From NCBI RefSeq assembly GCF_010894455.1, contig NZ_JAAIXY010000009.1:248001-312000 (forward strand): 64,000 bases of DNA, in the 5' to 3' direction. A program made the position numbers and the translations under genes. Shown piece after piece: positions 53,166 to 61,921 of the stretch; positions within the stretch are counted from its first letter, which is position 1; each line of letters starts with the position of its first letter. Below the pieces are notes generated by a model. It was given only the letters and a program-made list of their open reading frames with translations, was not told the origin of the DNA and did not search any database. Source of the DNA: Myxococcus eversor. Its GTDB lineage: Bacteria > Myxococcota > Myxococcia > Myxococcales > Myxococcaceae.

Positions 53166-55085
53166 CTACTGCGCCTTGGCGGATGCACCCAGCCGCTTCA
53201 AGGCGAGCTGCGCGTCCTCATGGTTCGGCTGGAGCTTCAGCGCCGCCTCATACTCCTGCTTCGCCTCATCCAGCCGCTTCGACGCCTCCAGGAGCTGCCC
53301 CAGCGCGTTGTGCGGCTCGGCGAAGGTCGGGTCCACCTGAGAGGAGCCCCGGAAGGACTTCTCCGCGTCCTTCGCGTTGCCCTGCTGGTACAGCGCGTGC
53401 CCCAGATACAGCAACAACAGCGAGTTGCGAGGCTCCACCGCCAGCGCGTCGCTCAGCACCTTGCGAGCCTTCGCGCCGTCGCCACCACGCAGGTACAGGA
53501 AGCCCAGCTCGGCCCGCGCTTCAATCTGCGCCGGGTCCTTCGCCACCACTTCCTCCAGCTCCGTCACCGCCAGGTCCGGACGACCGCGCCGCGAGTGGAC
53601 GATGCCCAGCCGCGCCAGCGCCGCCGTGTCCGCCTCCTCGCCCTCCTTGGGCCGCAGGTACGTCTCCGCGCCCGGATAGTCCCCCATGGCCATCAGCAGG
53701 TCCGCCAGCGCCAGCTTCGCCACGCGGTGGTTCGGGTCCTCTTTCAGGATCTCCAGGTACAAGGGCTGCGCCTTCGCCGACACCCGCTTCTTCGCGTAGG
53801 TGTCCGCCAGCGCCAGCCGGTTCTCCACCGTGGGCGCCAGCGCGATGCATTCCTCGTACTGCGCAATCGCGCCGTCCAGGTCACCCTTGGCCTTCAACGC
53901 CTCGGCGTAGCCCGACTTCGCGGCGGCATCCTTGGGGAACGCCTCCACCGCCGTCTTCAGCGTGGCCACGGCCTCCTCGGCCTTGCCCAGCGACAGGTAC
54001 GCGCGCGCGAGGCCCTGATAGGCCTCCGTCGTCCGCTTCCCGTCGTCGGTGCTCTTCTCGATGGCCTTCTTGAACGCCTCCACCGCCTGCTTCTTCTTGC
54101 CCTGCTCCAGGTACAGGTGGCCCAGTTGCGTGTACGGCCCGCTGGACCGACGCGGCTCCAGCACCAGCGCCTTCTCGAAGGACTTGGTGGCGCGCACGTT
54201 GTCGCCCAACTGGTAGTACGCGAGCCCCAGATTGAAGTGGGCCTCCGCGTACTTCGAGTCCGCCGCGATGGCCTTGAGGAACGCCTCGGTCGCCTTGCGC
54301 GGGTCGCCCTTCTCGTTCAGCGCCACGCCCAGGTTGTTCTGCGCGCGCGCGTGCTTCGGGTCCGCGGCGATGGCGCGCTGGTACTCGGCGATGGCGCCGT
54401 CGAAGTCGTTCTCACGCAGCAGCAGGACGCCCAGGTTGTAGTGCGCCTCCGCGTCGCCCAGCTTCTCCCTCGTTGCCTCGCGCAGCGTCTCCTTGGCCTC
54501 GCCGTTGAGCCCCTTCTCCGCCAGCGCCTTGCCCAGGTTCACCCGGGCGACGTTCAGCTTGGAGTCCATCTTCAGCGCTTCACGGTACGCCTCGATGGCG
54601 TCGTCCGTGCGGTTGGCGCGCTGGAGCGCCTCGCCCAGGTTGAAGCGCAGCTCCGCGTCCTTCGGCGAAAGCTCCACCGCCATCGAGTACTGGCTGATGG
54701 CCACGTCATTCTCGTCCAGCACGCGGGCCAGCAGGCCCCGCTCCGAGCGCAGCGACGCGTCCTCGGGGAACGCCGCGATGGCCTGGTCCAACAGCGTGCG
54801 CGCCGCCTCCGCGTCACCCGCCAGCCGCAGCGCCCGACCCAGCGCGAGCCTCGGCGGAATCAGGTCCGGCTCCACCTCCACCAGCTTCTTCAGCGGCTCC
54901 ACGGCCTTCTTCGGCTTGTTCAGCGCGAGGAAGGCCGTGCCCAGGCGATAGAGCGCATCCGCGTCGTCCGGGGACGCGCGCAGCCGGGCACTCTCCACCG
55001 CGGCGGTGCGCTCGAGCGCGGCCGCGTCCGGCGGAGGCGCCTGGGCGGTGAGCAACTGGAGGACTAGGACGCCGGCTTTCGTCAT
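53166..55085 (-). CDS. Large TPR-repeat secreted protein
   Basis: A 639-residue protein made of about 16 TPR-type helix-turn-helix repeats (units such as AEAHYNLGVLLLRENDFDGAI, AYQGLARAYLSLGKAEEAV). Its N-terminal start, MTKAGVLVLQLLTAQAPPPD, is a probable signal sequence. ATG 55085 overlaps the stop of the upstream lipoprotein gene by one base (TGATG); a longer frame would read through that gene. Being last in the block after the GltG/E/D genes, it may be a periplasmic scaffold for the gliding machinery. This link rests on gene order only. Confidence 0.8.
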   Translation of the reverse strand: MTKAGVLVLQLLTAQAPPPDAAALERTAAVESARLRASPDDADALYRLGTAFLALNKPKKAVEPLKKLVEVEPDLIPPRLALGRALRLAGDAEAARTLLDQAIAAFPEDASLRSERGLLARVLDENDVAISQYSMAVELSPKDAELRFNLGEALQRANRTDDAIEAYREALKMDSKLNVARVNLGKALAEKGLNGEAKETLREATREKLGDAEAHYNLGVLLLRENDFDGAIAEYQRAIAADPKHARAQNNLGVALNEKGDPRKATEAFLKAIAADSKYAEAHFNLGLAYYQLGDNVRATKSFEKALVLEPRRSSGPYTQLGHLYLEQGKKKQAVEAFKKAIEKSTDDGKRTTEAYQGLARAYLSLGKAEEAVATLKTAVEAFPKDAAAKSGYAEALKAKGDLDGAIAQYEECIALAPTVENRLALADTYAKKRVSAKAQPLYLEILKEDPNHRVAKLALADLLMAMGDYPGAETYLRPKEGEEADTAALARLGIVHSRRGRPDLAVTELEEVVAKDPAQIEARAELGFLYLRGGDGAKARKVLSDALAVEPRNSLLLLYLGHALYQQGNAKDAEKSFRGSSQVDPTFAEPHNALGQLLEASKRLDEAKQEYEAALKLQPNHEDAQLALKRLGASAKAQ

Positions 55086-55723
55086 CACAGGTTCTCCACG
55101 TAGGGACTGGCACGCGCGTCGAACGTCTTCTTGGCGAGGGCCGTCTTCTTGGCCTCCCAAGCCTCTCGCGTCGTCTTCTCTTCCTTCTGTTCCTCGGAGA
55201 GGTCGGCGAGCTCCTCCTTCACCTCCGCCTCACACTCGGCCACCTGCTCCTCGAACTCCTTCGGGTCCAGCTTCTCGCTGCCTTCGACCTTCGCCTTGCG
55301 CGCGGCCGTCAGCTTGGCGAACTCGAACCTGGCGAAGGCGCAGTTGCGCGACAGCTCCGACACGTCACGCAGGCCCACCGACAGCCGCTGCTTGGCGCGC
55401 AGGTACTCCACGCGGGCCTCGGACTCCTCGATGGCCAGCTTCGCCACCTCGCGGGAGACCTCGTCCGTCGCGCGGTCCACCTCGTCCTCCGCCGCCTCCT
55501 GGCGGGAGCGGGCGCGGCGGATGTTGTCGCGGGCACGGTCAATCTCGTTGTTGTTCTCGTCCACCTTGTCGACGGCGAGCGCCAGCTCGTTCTCCGCCTC
55601 CAGCAGCTCGATGCGGACTTCGAACGGGAGCTTCTTCACCAGCGAGCCGGGCACCTTCATGCCGTAGCTGGGGCCACACGCGGCCAGGAAGAGCGGAAGG
55701 GTGAGCAGGACGATGTGCTTCAT
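55085..55723 (-). CDS. Coiled-coil lipoprotein
   Basis: A 212-residue lipoprotein (lipobox LAAC, Cys16; MKHIVLLTLPLFLAACG). The rest is largely charged alpha-helix with long coiled-coil stretches (about 40-110, ELLEAENELALAVDKVDENN; and about 150-205, Glu/Lys-rich). Two Cys sit near 125 and 160. No enzyme motif. It overlaps the upstream lipoprotein gene by 4 bp (ATGA) and the downstream TPR gene by one base (TGATG). It could be a rod-like periplasmic spacer in the gliding complex. Function inferred from context. Confidence 0.75.
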   Translation of the reverse strand: MKHIVLLTLPLFLAACGPSYGMKVPGSLVKKLPFEVRIELLEAENELALAVDKVDENNNEIDRARDNIRRARSRQEAAEDEVDRATDEVSREVAKLAIEESEARVEYLRAKQRLSVGLRDVSELSRNCAFARFEFAKLTAARKAKVEGSEKLDPKEFEEQVAECEAEVKEELADLSEEQKEEKTTREAWEAKKTALAKKTFDARASPYVENL

Positions 55724-56238
55724 GGAACGGTCGCCTCGAAGCTGCCGAAGATGGTGCGGCCGGAATAGATGTCGATGCCGTTGATGAAGGTGACGTGGAA
55801 GTCACCCGTGACGCGCTGGCCCTGCCCGGTGGGGATGCGGTCCACCACCAGCGTGCCGCGCTCCAACTGCGGGAAGGCACGCACGGGCTCATCCAGCACG
55901 CTGCGGCCGATGACGCCGCGCTGCGCGCCACCTTCCAGGGCCTCGGCCAGGTTGATGGTGAGCCCGCCGGTGTAGCCCTCGGGAATCATGTCCCCCACGC
56001 GCGCGCTGACCTTCAGCACGGTGTTCACCCCGGAGCCCTGGGGCGTGACGAAGTTGACGGACAGCTCTCCCTCGGCCAGCACCGCCTCCGCGCGCTTGTA
56101 CTTGAGGTCCAACAACGGCGACACGCTGCCTTCCAGCGCGCCGCCCTCGTCGCTACACGCGCACAGCCCGGCCACCAGCGCCAGGCTCGCCAGGGCCCTC
56201 AGGCCGTGCGCGCGTGTCGGGTGAAGACGCGCGCTCAC
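55720..56238 (-). CDS. Secreted lipoprotein of unknown function
   Basis: A 172-residue lipoprotein with lipobox LCAC. Start GTG 56238 is chosen because GGAAGG lies seven bases upstream and GTGA overlaps the stop of gltD by four bases; a GTG 6 bp earlier has too short a spacer. The mature part is a beta-rich domain (LSVNFVTPQGSGVNTVLKVS; DFHVTFINGIDIYSGRTIFGSFEATVP), lipocalin- or adhesin-like in feel but not recognised. It is translationally coupled to the GltD-like gene and to the next lipoprotein gene, so it may be an outer-membrane-linked component. Confidence 0.7.
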   Translation of the reverse strand: MSARLHPTRAHGLRALASLALVAGLCACSDEGGALEGSVSPLLDLKYKRAEAVLAEGELSVNFVTPQGSGVNTVLKVSARVGDMIPEGYTGGLTINLAEALEGGAQRGVIGRSVLDEPVRAFPQLERGTLVVDRIPTGQGQRVTGDFHVTFINGIDIYSGRTIFGSFEATVP

Positions 56239-59200
56239 TTGCACGCCTTCCAGCCCGCGGTGTCCACGTCCGCTCCATTGAGCGAGCCCACGTCCTTGAG
56301 GACGGCCAGGTCCCGCCGCGCCCCGTCCACGTCGCCGAAGCGGCAGCGCAGCGCGGCCAGGTTGAGGCGCGCCTTGTCGTAGGTGGGGTCGGAGTCCATC
56401 GCCTTGGCGTACGCGGCGCGCGCGCCCATGGCGTCACCCATGTTGAGCAGCGCCCAGCCCAGCGCCGAGTGCGCCGAGGCCTTGGTGTCCTGAAGCTCCG
56501 TCACGCGGCCGAACGTCAACTGCGCCACGCCGAACTGACGGGCCTCCAGGTACGCCATGCCCAGCGCTTCCAGCGACTCCACGCTGAGCGTGCGCTCGGC
56601 CTTCTTGCGCAGGTCATCCAACACGGCCAGCTGCGTGGGCGCGCCCGGCTGGGGCACCGGCAGCGCGGCCTGCTCGGACCGCGAGCGGCAGCCCACCACC
56701 GCGGCGCTGAAGACATCCAGCGACTCCGCGCGGGACAGACACGCCTTGAACGCCTCCTCCGAGCGCGACTTCAGCGGACCGACCTGCTCCTTCACCGCCG
56801 CCTGGAACTGCTGCGACTCCGACGCGGACAGGCCCGCCGGCACCGGCGTGGACTCCACGACGTCCGCGATGTGTCCGTACGCCAGCGCCAGCCGCCACAG
56901 CGAGGCCACCGCCCACTCGGGATAACCCAGCGACGCGGCCTGCGTGTAGATGCCCTCCAGGCTCTGGAGCGCGGCGACCTTCTCCTCCACCTTGTCCGCC
57001 GGCAGGTCCTTGTAGCCGCGGTAGAGAATCTCGCCCAGGTACCACAGGCCCTTGGCCGCCTCCTCCGTCTGGCCGTCGGGGCCCTGCACCGCAGTGGTGA
57101 GCGTGGCCACCAGCGCGTCCGCGGACGTCGTGGGCGCGGTGACTGCCTGGACCTCCGCCAGCACCGCCGCCGCTCCCGCGCTGCGCGGGTTCAGCTTCAG
57201 CGCGGAGTCCGCCGCCAGCTTCGCGCGCGGGTAGTCCTTCGCCTTCAGCCGCGCCTCGGCCAAGAGCACCAGCACCTCCGACTTGCGAGCGCCGGAGACC
57301 TCCGCCGCCGTCTCGAGATTCCGGGCCGCTTCCTTGTACTCACCCAGCGCCATGCGCAGCCGCGCGCCGGCAAGCCAGCCATCCACGCCGGCGATGTCCG
57401 CGCCCAGCTTCTGGCCCACCTGCTCGAACCACGTGGCCGCCTCGCCGAACGCCGCCGCTTCCGCCGCGTGCCGGCCGAGCGTCAGCAGCACATCCGACAT
57501 GTACTGGCTCTTGGGGTAGTCCTGCGACAGCTTGGTGCCCAGCTCGCGCTCGGCCTGCAAGTCGCGCTTCTCGCGCGCCGCCGTGAAGGCGCCGTACAGG
57601 GCCTTCTCGCCGATGTCGCTGTTCTTGTTCTCGTCGGCCACCTTCACGAGGCCCTGGATGACGTCGCCCGTCTCCTGGGCGCTCTGCAGCGCCAGCTCGT
57701 CCAGCGCCTCGGCGCGGCTCTGGGTGAGGATCTTCTGCACCTCCGCGCGGAAGTTGCCGGGCAGCGGCGAGGTGAGGAACTTCTTGCCCGTCTCGTCCAG
57801 GCCCTTGAAGTCGTTGACCTGCCGCAAGCTGTCCAGCGCCAGGTTGCCGGCGACGGTGGCTTCCTTGTGCTGCGGATGGGTGAGGGCGAAGGCGGTGAAC
57901 AGCTCCGCCGCCTTGGGGTAGTCGCCGTCCTCGTAGAAGGCGCGGGCGATGTTGAACTTCACGTCCAGGACGTTGGGGCTCTTGGGGTAGCGCGACACGT
58001 ACTCCGCGCCGAGCAGCTTCATCGCCTGACGCGCGTCCGCGACTTCATACGCGTTGCGCTTGAGCGCCTCCTCCGGCTTGAGCGTGGAGAAGTGCGCGAG
58101 CAGCGCGGCGTAGAGGGCCTCTTCCTCGCCCTTGACGTCCTTCGCCTTCGCCTCGTAGCGGGCCAGCTCCTCGAACTGACGCGCGGCGCGCGTGTAGTCC
58201 TTGGCGGAGAAGAGCGCCTCCGCGCGGTTCTTCATCATCGGCCGCACGTACTGGTCGGGACGGAAGAGGCTCAGGTACGCCTCGTACGCCTCGGCGGTGC
58301 TCAGGTAGAGCTCCTTCTCCTCCTTCTTCTGCGCCGCCAGGTGGAGCAGGGTGGCCAGGTCGCGCCCCATCTCCTCCAGCTCCACGAGCTGCTTCTTGCG
58401 GTCCACCTCCGCCAGCTCCGGGTCCGTCTTGGACTGCACCGCCGCGCGGACCAGGATGCGCAGGTCCTCGGGCTCCGGCAGCACCTTGCCCTTGGACGCC
58501 TTGATGGCGTCGTAGAGCTTCTGGCCTCGCTCCAAATCCAGCTCGGGGTCGTGCTGGATCTCCATCAGCTTGCGCAGCGCGGGGATGGCCCACTCGTACT
58601 GCTGCTTGATGAAGTAGCGGTTGCCCAGCTTGTCGAGCGCCAGCGCGTAGGTGGCGCGGCTCTCGCTGAGCTTCTCGAAGTAGTTGAGCGCGCCCTTGGG
58701 GGGCTTCGCCTCCGTGTAGCTGTAGACGAGGTCGAGCAGCGCCTCGCGCTTCACGTTGAGCGCCTTCTTCACGTCCATGCCCGGCAGCGGGGCGCTGGCG
58801 GCCGCGGCCTCGAAGAAGGTCACCGCCTCCGCGTGCTTGGCCTGGTTGACGCGAATCCAGCCCATCTTGTAGCGGGCCAGGTCGTGCACCGGGGAGGGCG
58901 GGGCCTCGAGAATCGCCTGGTAGTGGCGCTCGGCTTCGACGAGGTCGGCCTTGTCGAAGAAGTGGTCTCCGAGAATCTGCTCCGACTCCAGCCGCAGCGG
59001 GCTGTTGGGGAACTTGCGCGTCAGGTCGCCGAGCGTCTTGAGCATCTCGTCGAACTGACCGAGCTCGCGCTGCTCGTGCGCCAGGTAGAACGTCACCTGG
59101 TCCCCGTCCTTGAAGTCCGGGTACTCGCGCAGCAGCCGGTAGTACATCTGCACGGCCTTCTGCTTCATCAGCCGCGTCTCGGGGGAGACGATGGCGCCCG

Positions 59201-59507
59201 AGGCTCCCTCTGGCCGCGACTCGGCCTGGAGGTAGTACACGTAGCGGCTCTTCTCCACGTACAGCTCGGCCAGCCGGAACTGGAGGTCCGGGAGGTACGG
59301 CGCGTTGCGGCTCTTGGAGATGAGCTTCTCCGTCTCGCCGATGGCGCGGTCCACCTTGAAGATGTCGCGCTTGAGCTTGGCGATGAACTCGTCGCGCTCC
59401 TTCGCCTTGGAGACAATCGGGTTGAGGCCAGGGCCCTCGCGGCCCGCGCCTCCGGGGGACGCCGCCAGCAGGGCAGCGGTAATCAGGCCGGTCAGGTGGC
59501 CGGTCAT
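56235..59507 (-). CDS. gltD: GltD/AgmU-like TPR gliding-motility protein
   Basis: A 1090-residue periplasmic protein with a signal peptide (MTGHLTGLITAALLAASPGG) and about 20 or more TPR/Sel1-like repeats over almost its whole length. M. xanthus GltD (AgmU) is a TPR protein of about 1200 aa in the gliding (focal adhesion) complex that spans the envelope and decorates the helical Agl/Glt track. The order after GltG and GltE is the order of the M. xanthus MXAN_4867-4870 region. Overlaps gltE by 4 bp. The exact orthology is inferred from order and TPR make-up. Confidence 0.7.
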   Translation of the reverse strand: MTGHLTGLITAALLAASPGGAGREGPGLNPIVSKAKERDEFIAKLKRDIFKVDRAIGETEKLISKSRNAPYLPDLQFRLAELYVEKSRYVYYLQAESRPEGASGAIVSPETRLMKQKAVQMYYRLLREYPDFKDGDQVTFYLAHEQRELGQFDEMLKTLGDLTRKFPNSPLRLESEQILGDHFFDKADLVEAERHYQAILEAPPSPVHDLARYKMGWIRVNQAKHAEAVTFFEAAAASAPLPGMDVKKALNVKREALLDLVYSYTEAKPPKGALNYFEKLSESRATYALALDKLGNRYFIKQQYEWAIPALRKLMEIQHDPELDLERGQKLYDAIKASKGKVLPEPEDLRILVRAAVQSKTDPELAEVDRKKQLVELEEMGRDLATLLHLAAQKKEEKELYLSTAEAYEAYLSLFRPDQYVRPMMKNRAEALFSAKDYTRAARQFEELARYEAKAKDVKGEEEALYAALLAHFSTLKPEEALKRNAYEVADARQAMKLLGAEYVSRYPKSPNVLDVKFNIARAFYEDGDYPKAAELFTAFALTHPQHKEATVAGNLALDSLRQVNDFKGLDETGKKFLTSPLPGNFRAEVQKILTQSRAEALDELALQSAQETGDVIQGLVKVADENKNSDIGEKALYGAFTAAREKRDLQAERELGTKLSQDYPKSQYMSDVLLTLGRHAAEAAAFGEAATWFEQVGQKLGADIAGVDGWLAGARLRMALGEYKEAARNLETAAEVSGARKSEVLVLLAEARLKAKDYPRAKLAADSALKLNPRSAGAAAVLAEVQAVTAPTTSADALVATLTTAVQGPDGQTEEAAKGLWYLGEILYRGYKDLPADKVEEKVAALQSLEGIYTQAASLGYPEWAVASLWRLALAYGHIADVVESTPVPAGLSASESQQFQAAVKEQVGPLKSRSEEAFKACLSRAESLDVFSAAVVGCRSRSEQAALPVPQPGAPTQLAVLDDLRKKAERTLSVESLEALGMAYLEARQFGVAQLTFGRVTELQDTKASAHSALGWALLNMGDAMGARAAYAKAMDSDPTYDKARLNLAALRCRFGDVDGARRDLAVLKDVGSLNGADVDTAGWKACK

Positions 59508-61234
59508 GGGGTCTCCTCGATGCAGCGGCTCTCGATGCTGACCCGGTACGACTTGAGCTCGTCGTTCCAGTATTCGCCGTCGAAGCGGAAGGCGACGCTG
59601 TCGGGCGTCAGGAGCTGCTCATCCTCGGGCGCCACGAGTTTCGCGCCCTTCTTCACGCGCTCGTACAGCTTCAATCCCACTTCGTATTCCATCAGTCGAA
59701 CCTGCTCCGCGGCGCGCAGGAGCGTGTCCGCCTCCTGGCGCACGGCCTCCGCCAGTCGCGCGTCGTACACGCGCACGGCCTCGGCGCGGGACAAGTCGTA
59801 CAGCTTCGTCAGGTGCGTGAAGAGCCGGTCGCCGAAGCTGCCGGCGTAGCGGCCCAGGCGCTCGCCCTCCAGGTCCAGCGTCTCCACGAAGCGCGAGGCG
59901 CGCTGGGTGCCACCGTGCGAGTTGGCCGCGCGGCGCAGGCGGATGTCCTGGGTGAGGTCGTCGCGGTTGTGCACCGCCTCCAGCGAGTCCGCGAACCTGC
60001 GCGTCAGCTCCTTCGCGGCGCGCTTGGCGGGCAGGTAGTGGCAGAGGTCGCGGTAGATGAGGGCGCGCAGCAGGTACTTGTCCGGCAGGAACTCGTCGCG
60101 GAACGACGGCGCGTCCAGGGTGGTGAGGATGCCCAGCGACGCGCGCAGCTCACCCAGCTTGTAGCGGGTCCACGCTTCTTCCAGGTAGAGGCTGGCGCGG
60201 CCCGGGTCCAGCTCCGGCAGCTTCACCAGGTTGTACGCCTCCAGCGCGCCCGGGTAGTCCAGGCGCTCGTAGCGCAGTCGGGCCACCGCGAGCGCCGCCT
60301 CGTTGCGCGCCTCGCGGGTGAGCTTCTCGTCCTTGGACAGGCCCAGGAAGTCGGCGATGAGCTCCTCGGAGGGCTCCTTCACCTGCTTGAGCCGGGTGAC
60401 GAGCAGCGCGAACTTCGCGCGGCTGGCCTCGGCGCTCGTCTCCGACAGCTTGGCGAAGTGCGTGTTGGCCCAGCGCTCGTTGCCCACGCGCAGGTCCACG
60501 AGGCCCTGCTGGTAGTGCGCGTACGCGCCCGTGTCCTCGGGGAGGAAGCCCAGGTCCAACGCGCCGAAGACCTGCTCGTCGATCATCACGTCGTCGTGCG
60601 GCCGGTCCGTCAGCTCCTTCAGCGTGTCGAGCGCGCGAGGGATGACGTTCGGGTTGGAGCGCTCACGGGCGATGCGCGCCAGGTACGACGCACCCGCGTG
60701 TGTCAGCCCCAGGTCGATGAGGCTCCGGGCGAGGAAGTACTGCGCCCAGGCGTAGTTGTCGTCCGTCTTGGGCGCGGCCTGGAGCCAGGCGTAGAGGGGC
60801 CCGGCGGCGGCGCGCGGCTTGCCGTCGAAGTAGTCCTTCAACGCCTGGTCGAAGACGCCCGGGTCCACCTTCTGCGGGACGGGCGGCGGCGCCTCGGCGG
60901 CGGCCTGCGGCTTCTTGTCGGTGGCGGGAGCCGTCGCGGCGGGCGTGCCCTCGGTGCCGGTTGCCGGCGCACCGGCCTCGGCGCCGGGCGTGGCCGGTGT
61001 GCCCTGCGTGGGCTTCGCGCCGGACGCGGCGGGCGCACCTTGCGCGGGCTTCGCGCCGGGCGCGGCGGCGGGCGTACCCGGAGCGGGCTTGGACGCGGCG
61101 GCGGGCGTGGCCTTCGCGCCAGAGGGCGGCGGTGGCATGGGCAGCGAGCCACCGCCAGACTGGGCGGGGGCCCTCGCTGGAGACACGACGAGCGCGGCGC
61201 TGGCGAGCGCGGCGATGAGTGAGCGAGAGGTCAT
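59504..61234 (-). CDS. gltE: GltE/AglT-like TPR gliding-motility protein
   Basis: A 576-residue exported protein. The signal peptide is MTSRSLIAALASAALVVSPARA. A low-complexity Ala/Pro/Gly/Lys/Thr linker (about 25-115, with repeats of the GAKP/AQGxPA type) precedes TPR-like helical repeats (from about 125, including YAWAQYFLARSLIDLGLT and LYLEEAWTRYKLGELRASLG). M. xanthus GltE (AglT) is a periplasmic TPR protein of the gliding motor complex. 4-bp overlaps join it to the barrel gene and to gltD. Assigned by order, size and TPR content. Confidence 0.68.
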   Translation of the reverse strand: MTSRSLIAALASAALVVSPARAPAQSGGGSLPMPPPPSGAKATPAAASKPAPGTPAAAPGAKPAQGAPAASGAKPTQGTPATPGAEAGAPATGTEGTPAATAPATDKKPQAAAEAPPPVPQKVDPGVFDQALKDYFDGKPRAAAGPLYAWLQAAPKTDDNYAWAQYFLARSLIDLGLTHAGASYLARIARERSNPNVIPRALDTLKELTDRPHDDVMIDEQVFGALDLGFLPEDTGAYAHYQQGLVDLRVGNERWANTHFAKLSETSAEASRAKFALLVTRLKQVKEPSEELIADFLGLSKDEKLTREARNEAALAVARLRYERLDYPGALEAYNLVKLPELDPGRASLYLEEAWTRYKLGELRASLGILTTLDAPSFRDEFLPDKYLLRALIYRDLCHYLPAKRAAKELTRRFADSLEAVHNRDDLTQDIRLRRAANSHGGTQRASRFVETLDLEGERLGRYAGSFGDRLFTHLTKLYDLSRAEAVRVYDARLAEAVRQEADTLLRAAEQVRLMEYEVGLKLYERVKKGAKLVAPEDEQLLTPDSVAFRFDGEYWNDELKSYRVSIESRCIEETP

Positions 61235-61866
61235 TCCGTGGCGCCGAAGTTGAACGCGGTACCGAGCTGGACCACGGGGACGTTGATGATGCGCGAGGCC
61301 CCCGCGAACACGACGTTGTTCGTCACGTCGAGGCGGAAGGACAGCGTCTTGCCGGAGAACATGCGCACGCCCAGGCCCAGGTTGATGGCGGGGCGGAAGC
61401 CGTCCTGGCGATCAATCTTCACCACCGTGCCGCCGCCGATCAGGAACGCCTCGAAGTGCAGCACGGAGCTGTTGAGCACCGCCGTCTTGCCGTAGAGCGG
61501 GCTCCACACGAGGTCCGAGCCCACCATCCACTGCACCTGGTCCTCGAACGCGGAGGCGGTGGGGGCCACGTCGAAGTCGCGCTCCAACTGACGGCGCAGC
61601 GACGTCTGGATGTTGTAGCTGTAGGTGCCCCGGCCCACCTGCCACGCGAAGGTGTCGCTGAAGTGGTACGTGTACGAGACGCTTCCGGTGAGGCCCTTGT
61701 AGAAGGCGTCGGCCGGCAGCACGCCGACCCCGAGGTACAGCTCGTGATTCATCCGGTACTGCCGCTCCTGGATGGCGGAGACGGCGCCGGGATTCTCGAG
61801 CGCCTCGGCCTGTGCGCGGGCAAGGCCGGGCGCCAGGAACAAGAGGATGAGCAGGGCGTATCGCAC
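61231..61866 (-). CDS. gltF: Outer-membrane beta-barrel protein of the gliding block (GltF-like by position)
   Basis: A 211-residue exported protein (signal peptide MRYALLILLFLAPGLARAQA). Alternating beta-strands (MNHELYLGVGVLPADAFYKG, GSVSYTYHFSDTFAWQVGRGTYS, LHFEAFLIGGGTVVKID, NVPVVQLGTAFNFG) give an 8- to 10-strand outer-membrane-barrel pattern of the myxobacterial OMP_b-brl type. It occupies the GltF place between the GltG- and GltE-like genes, so it may be GltF; GltF is usually described as a small envelope protein. It could act as an outer-membrane anchor. The symbol is tentative. The stop overlaps the next ATG by 4 bp. Confidence 0.6.
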   Translation of the reverse strand: MRYALLILLFLAPGLARAQAEALENPGAVSAIQERQYRMNHELYLGVGVLPADAFYKGLTGSVSYTYHFSDTFAWQVGRGTYSYNIQTSLRRQLERDFDVAPTASAFEDQVQWMVGSDLVWSPLYGKTAVLNSSVLHFEAFLIGGGTVVKIDRQDGFRPAINLGLGVRMFSGKTLSFRLDVTNNVVFAGASRIINVPVVQLGTAFNFGATE

Positions 61867-61921
61867 GGTGGGGGCTTCCTGGCGGATGAGCGGAACGAAA
61901 CGCGGGAGGGGAGAGCCCGCG

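Noticed and set aside
53001-55067. A 688-codon open frame on the plus strand
   Set aside because: Antisense to the TPR-repeat gene; no domain, repeats follow the TPR codons.
56214-59849. A 1211-codon open frame on the plus strand
   Set aside because: It is antisense to the GltD-like gene and gltE. Its product is rich in Arg, Leu, His and Gly with no domain, as expected of a GC-rich shadow frame.
59504-61234. Idea that the Ala/Pro-rich linker of the GltE-like protein is a frameshift artefact
   Set aside because: The frame is continuous from a good signal peptide into TPR repeats, with ATGA coupling on both sides. Low-complexity linkers of this type are common in myxobacterial envelope proteins, including HmuT in this window.
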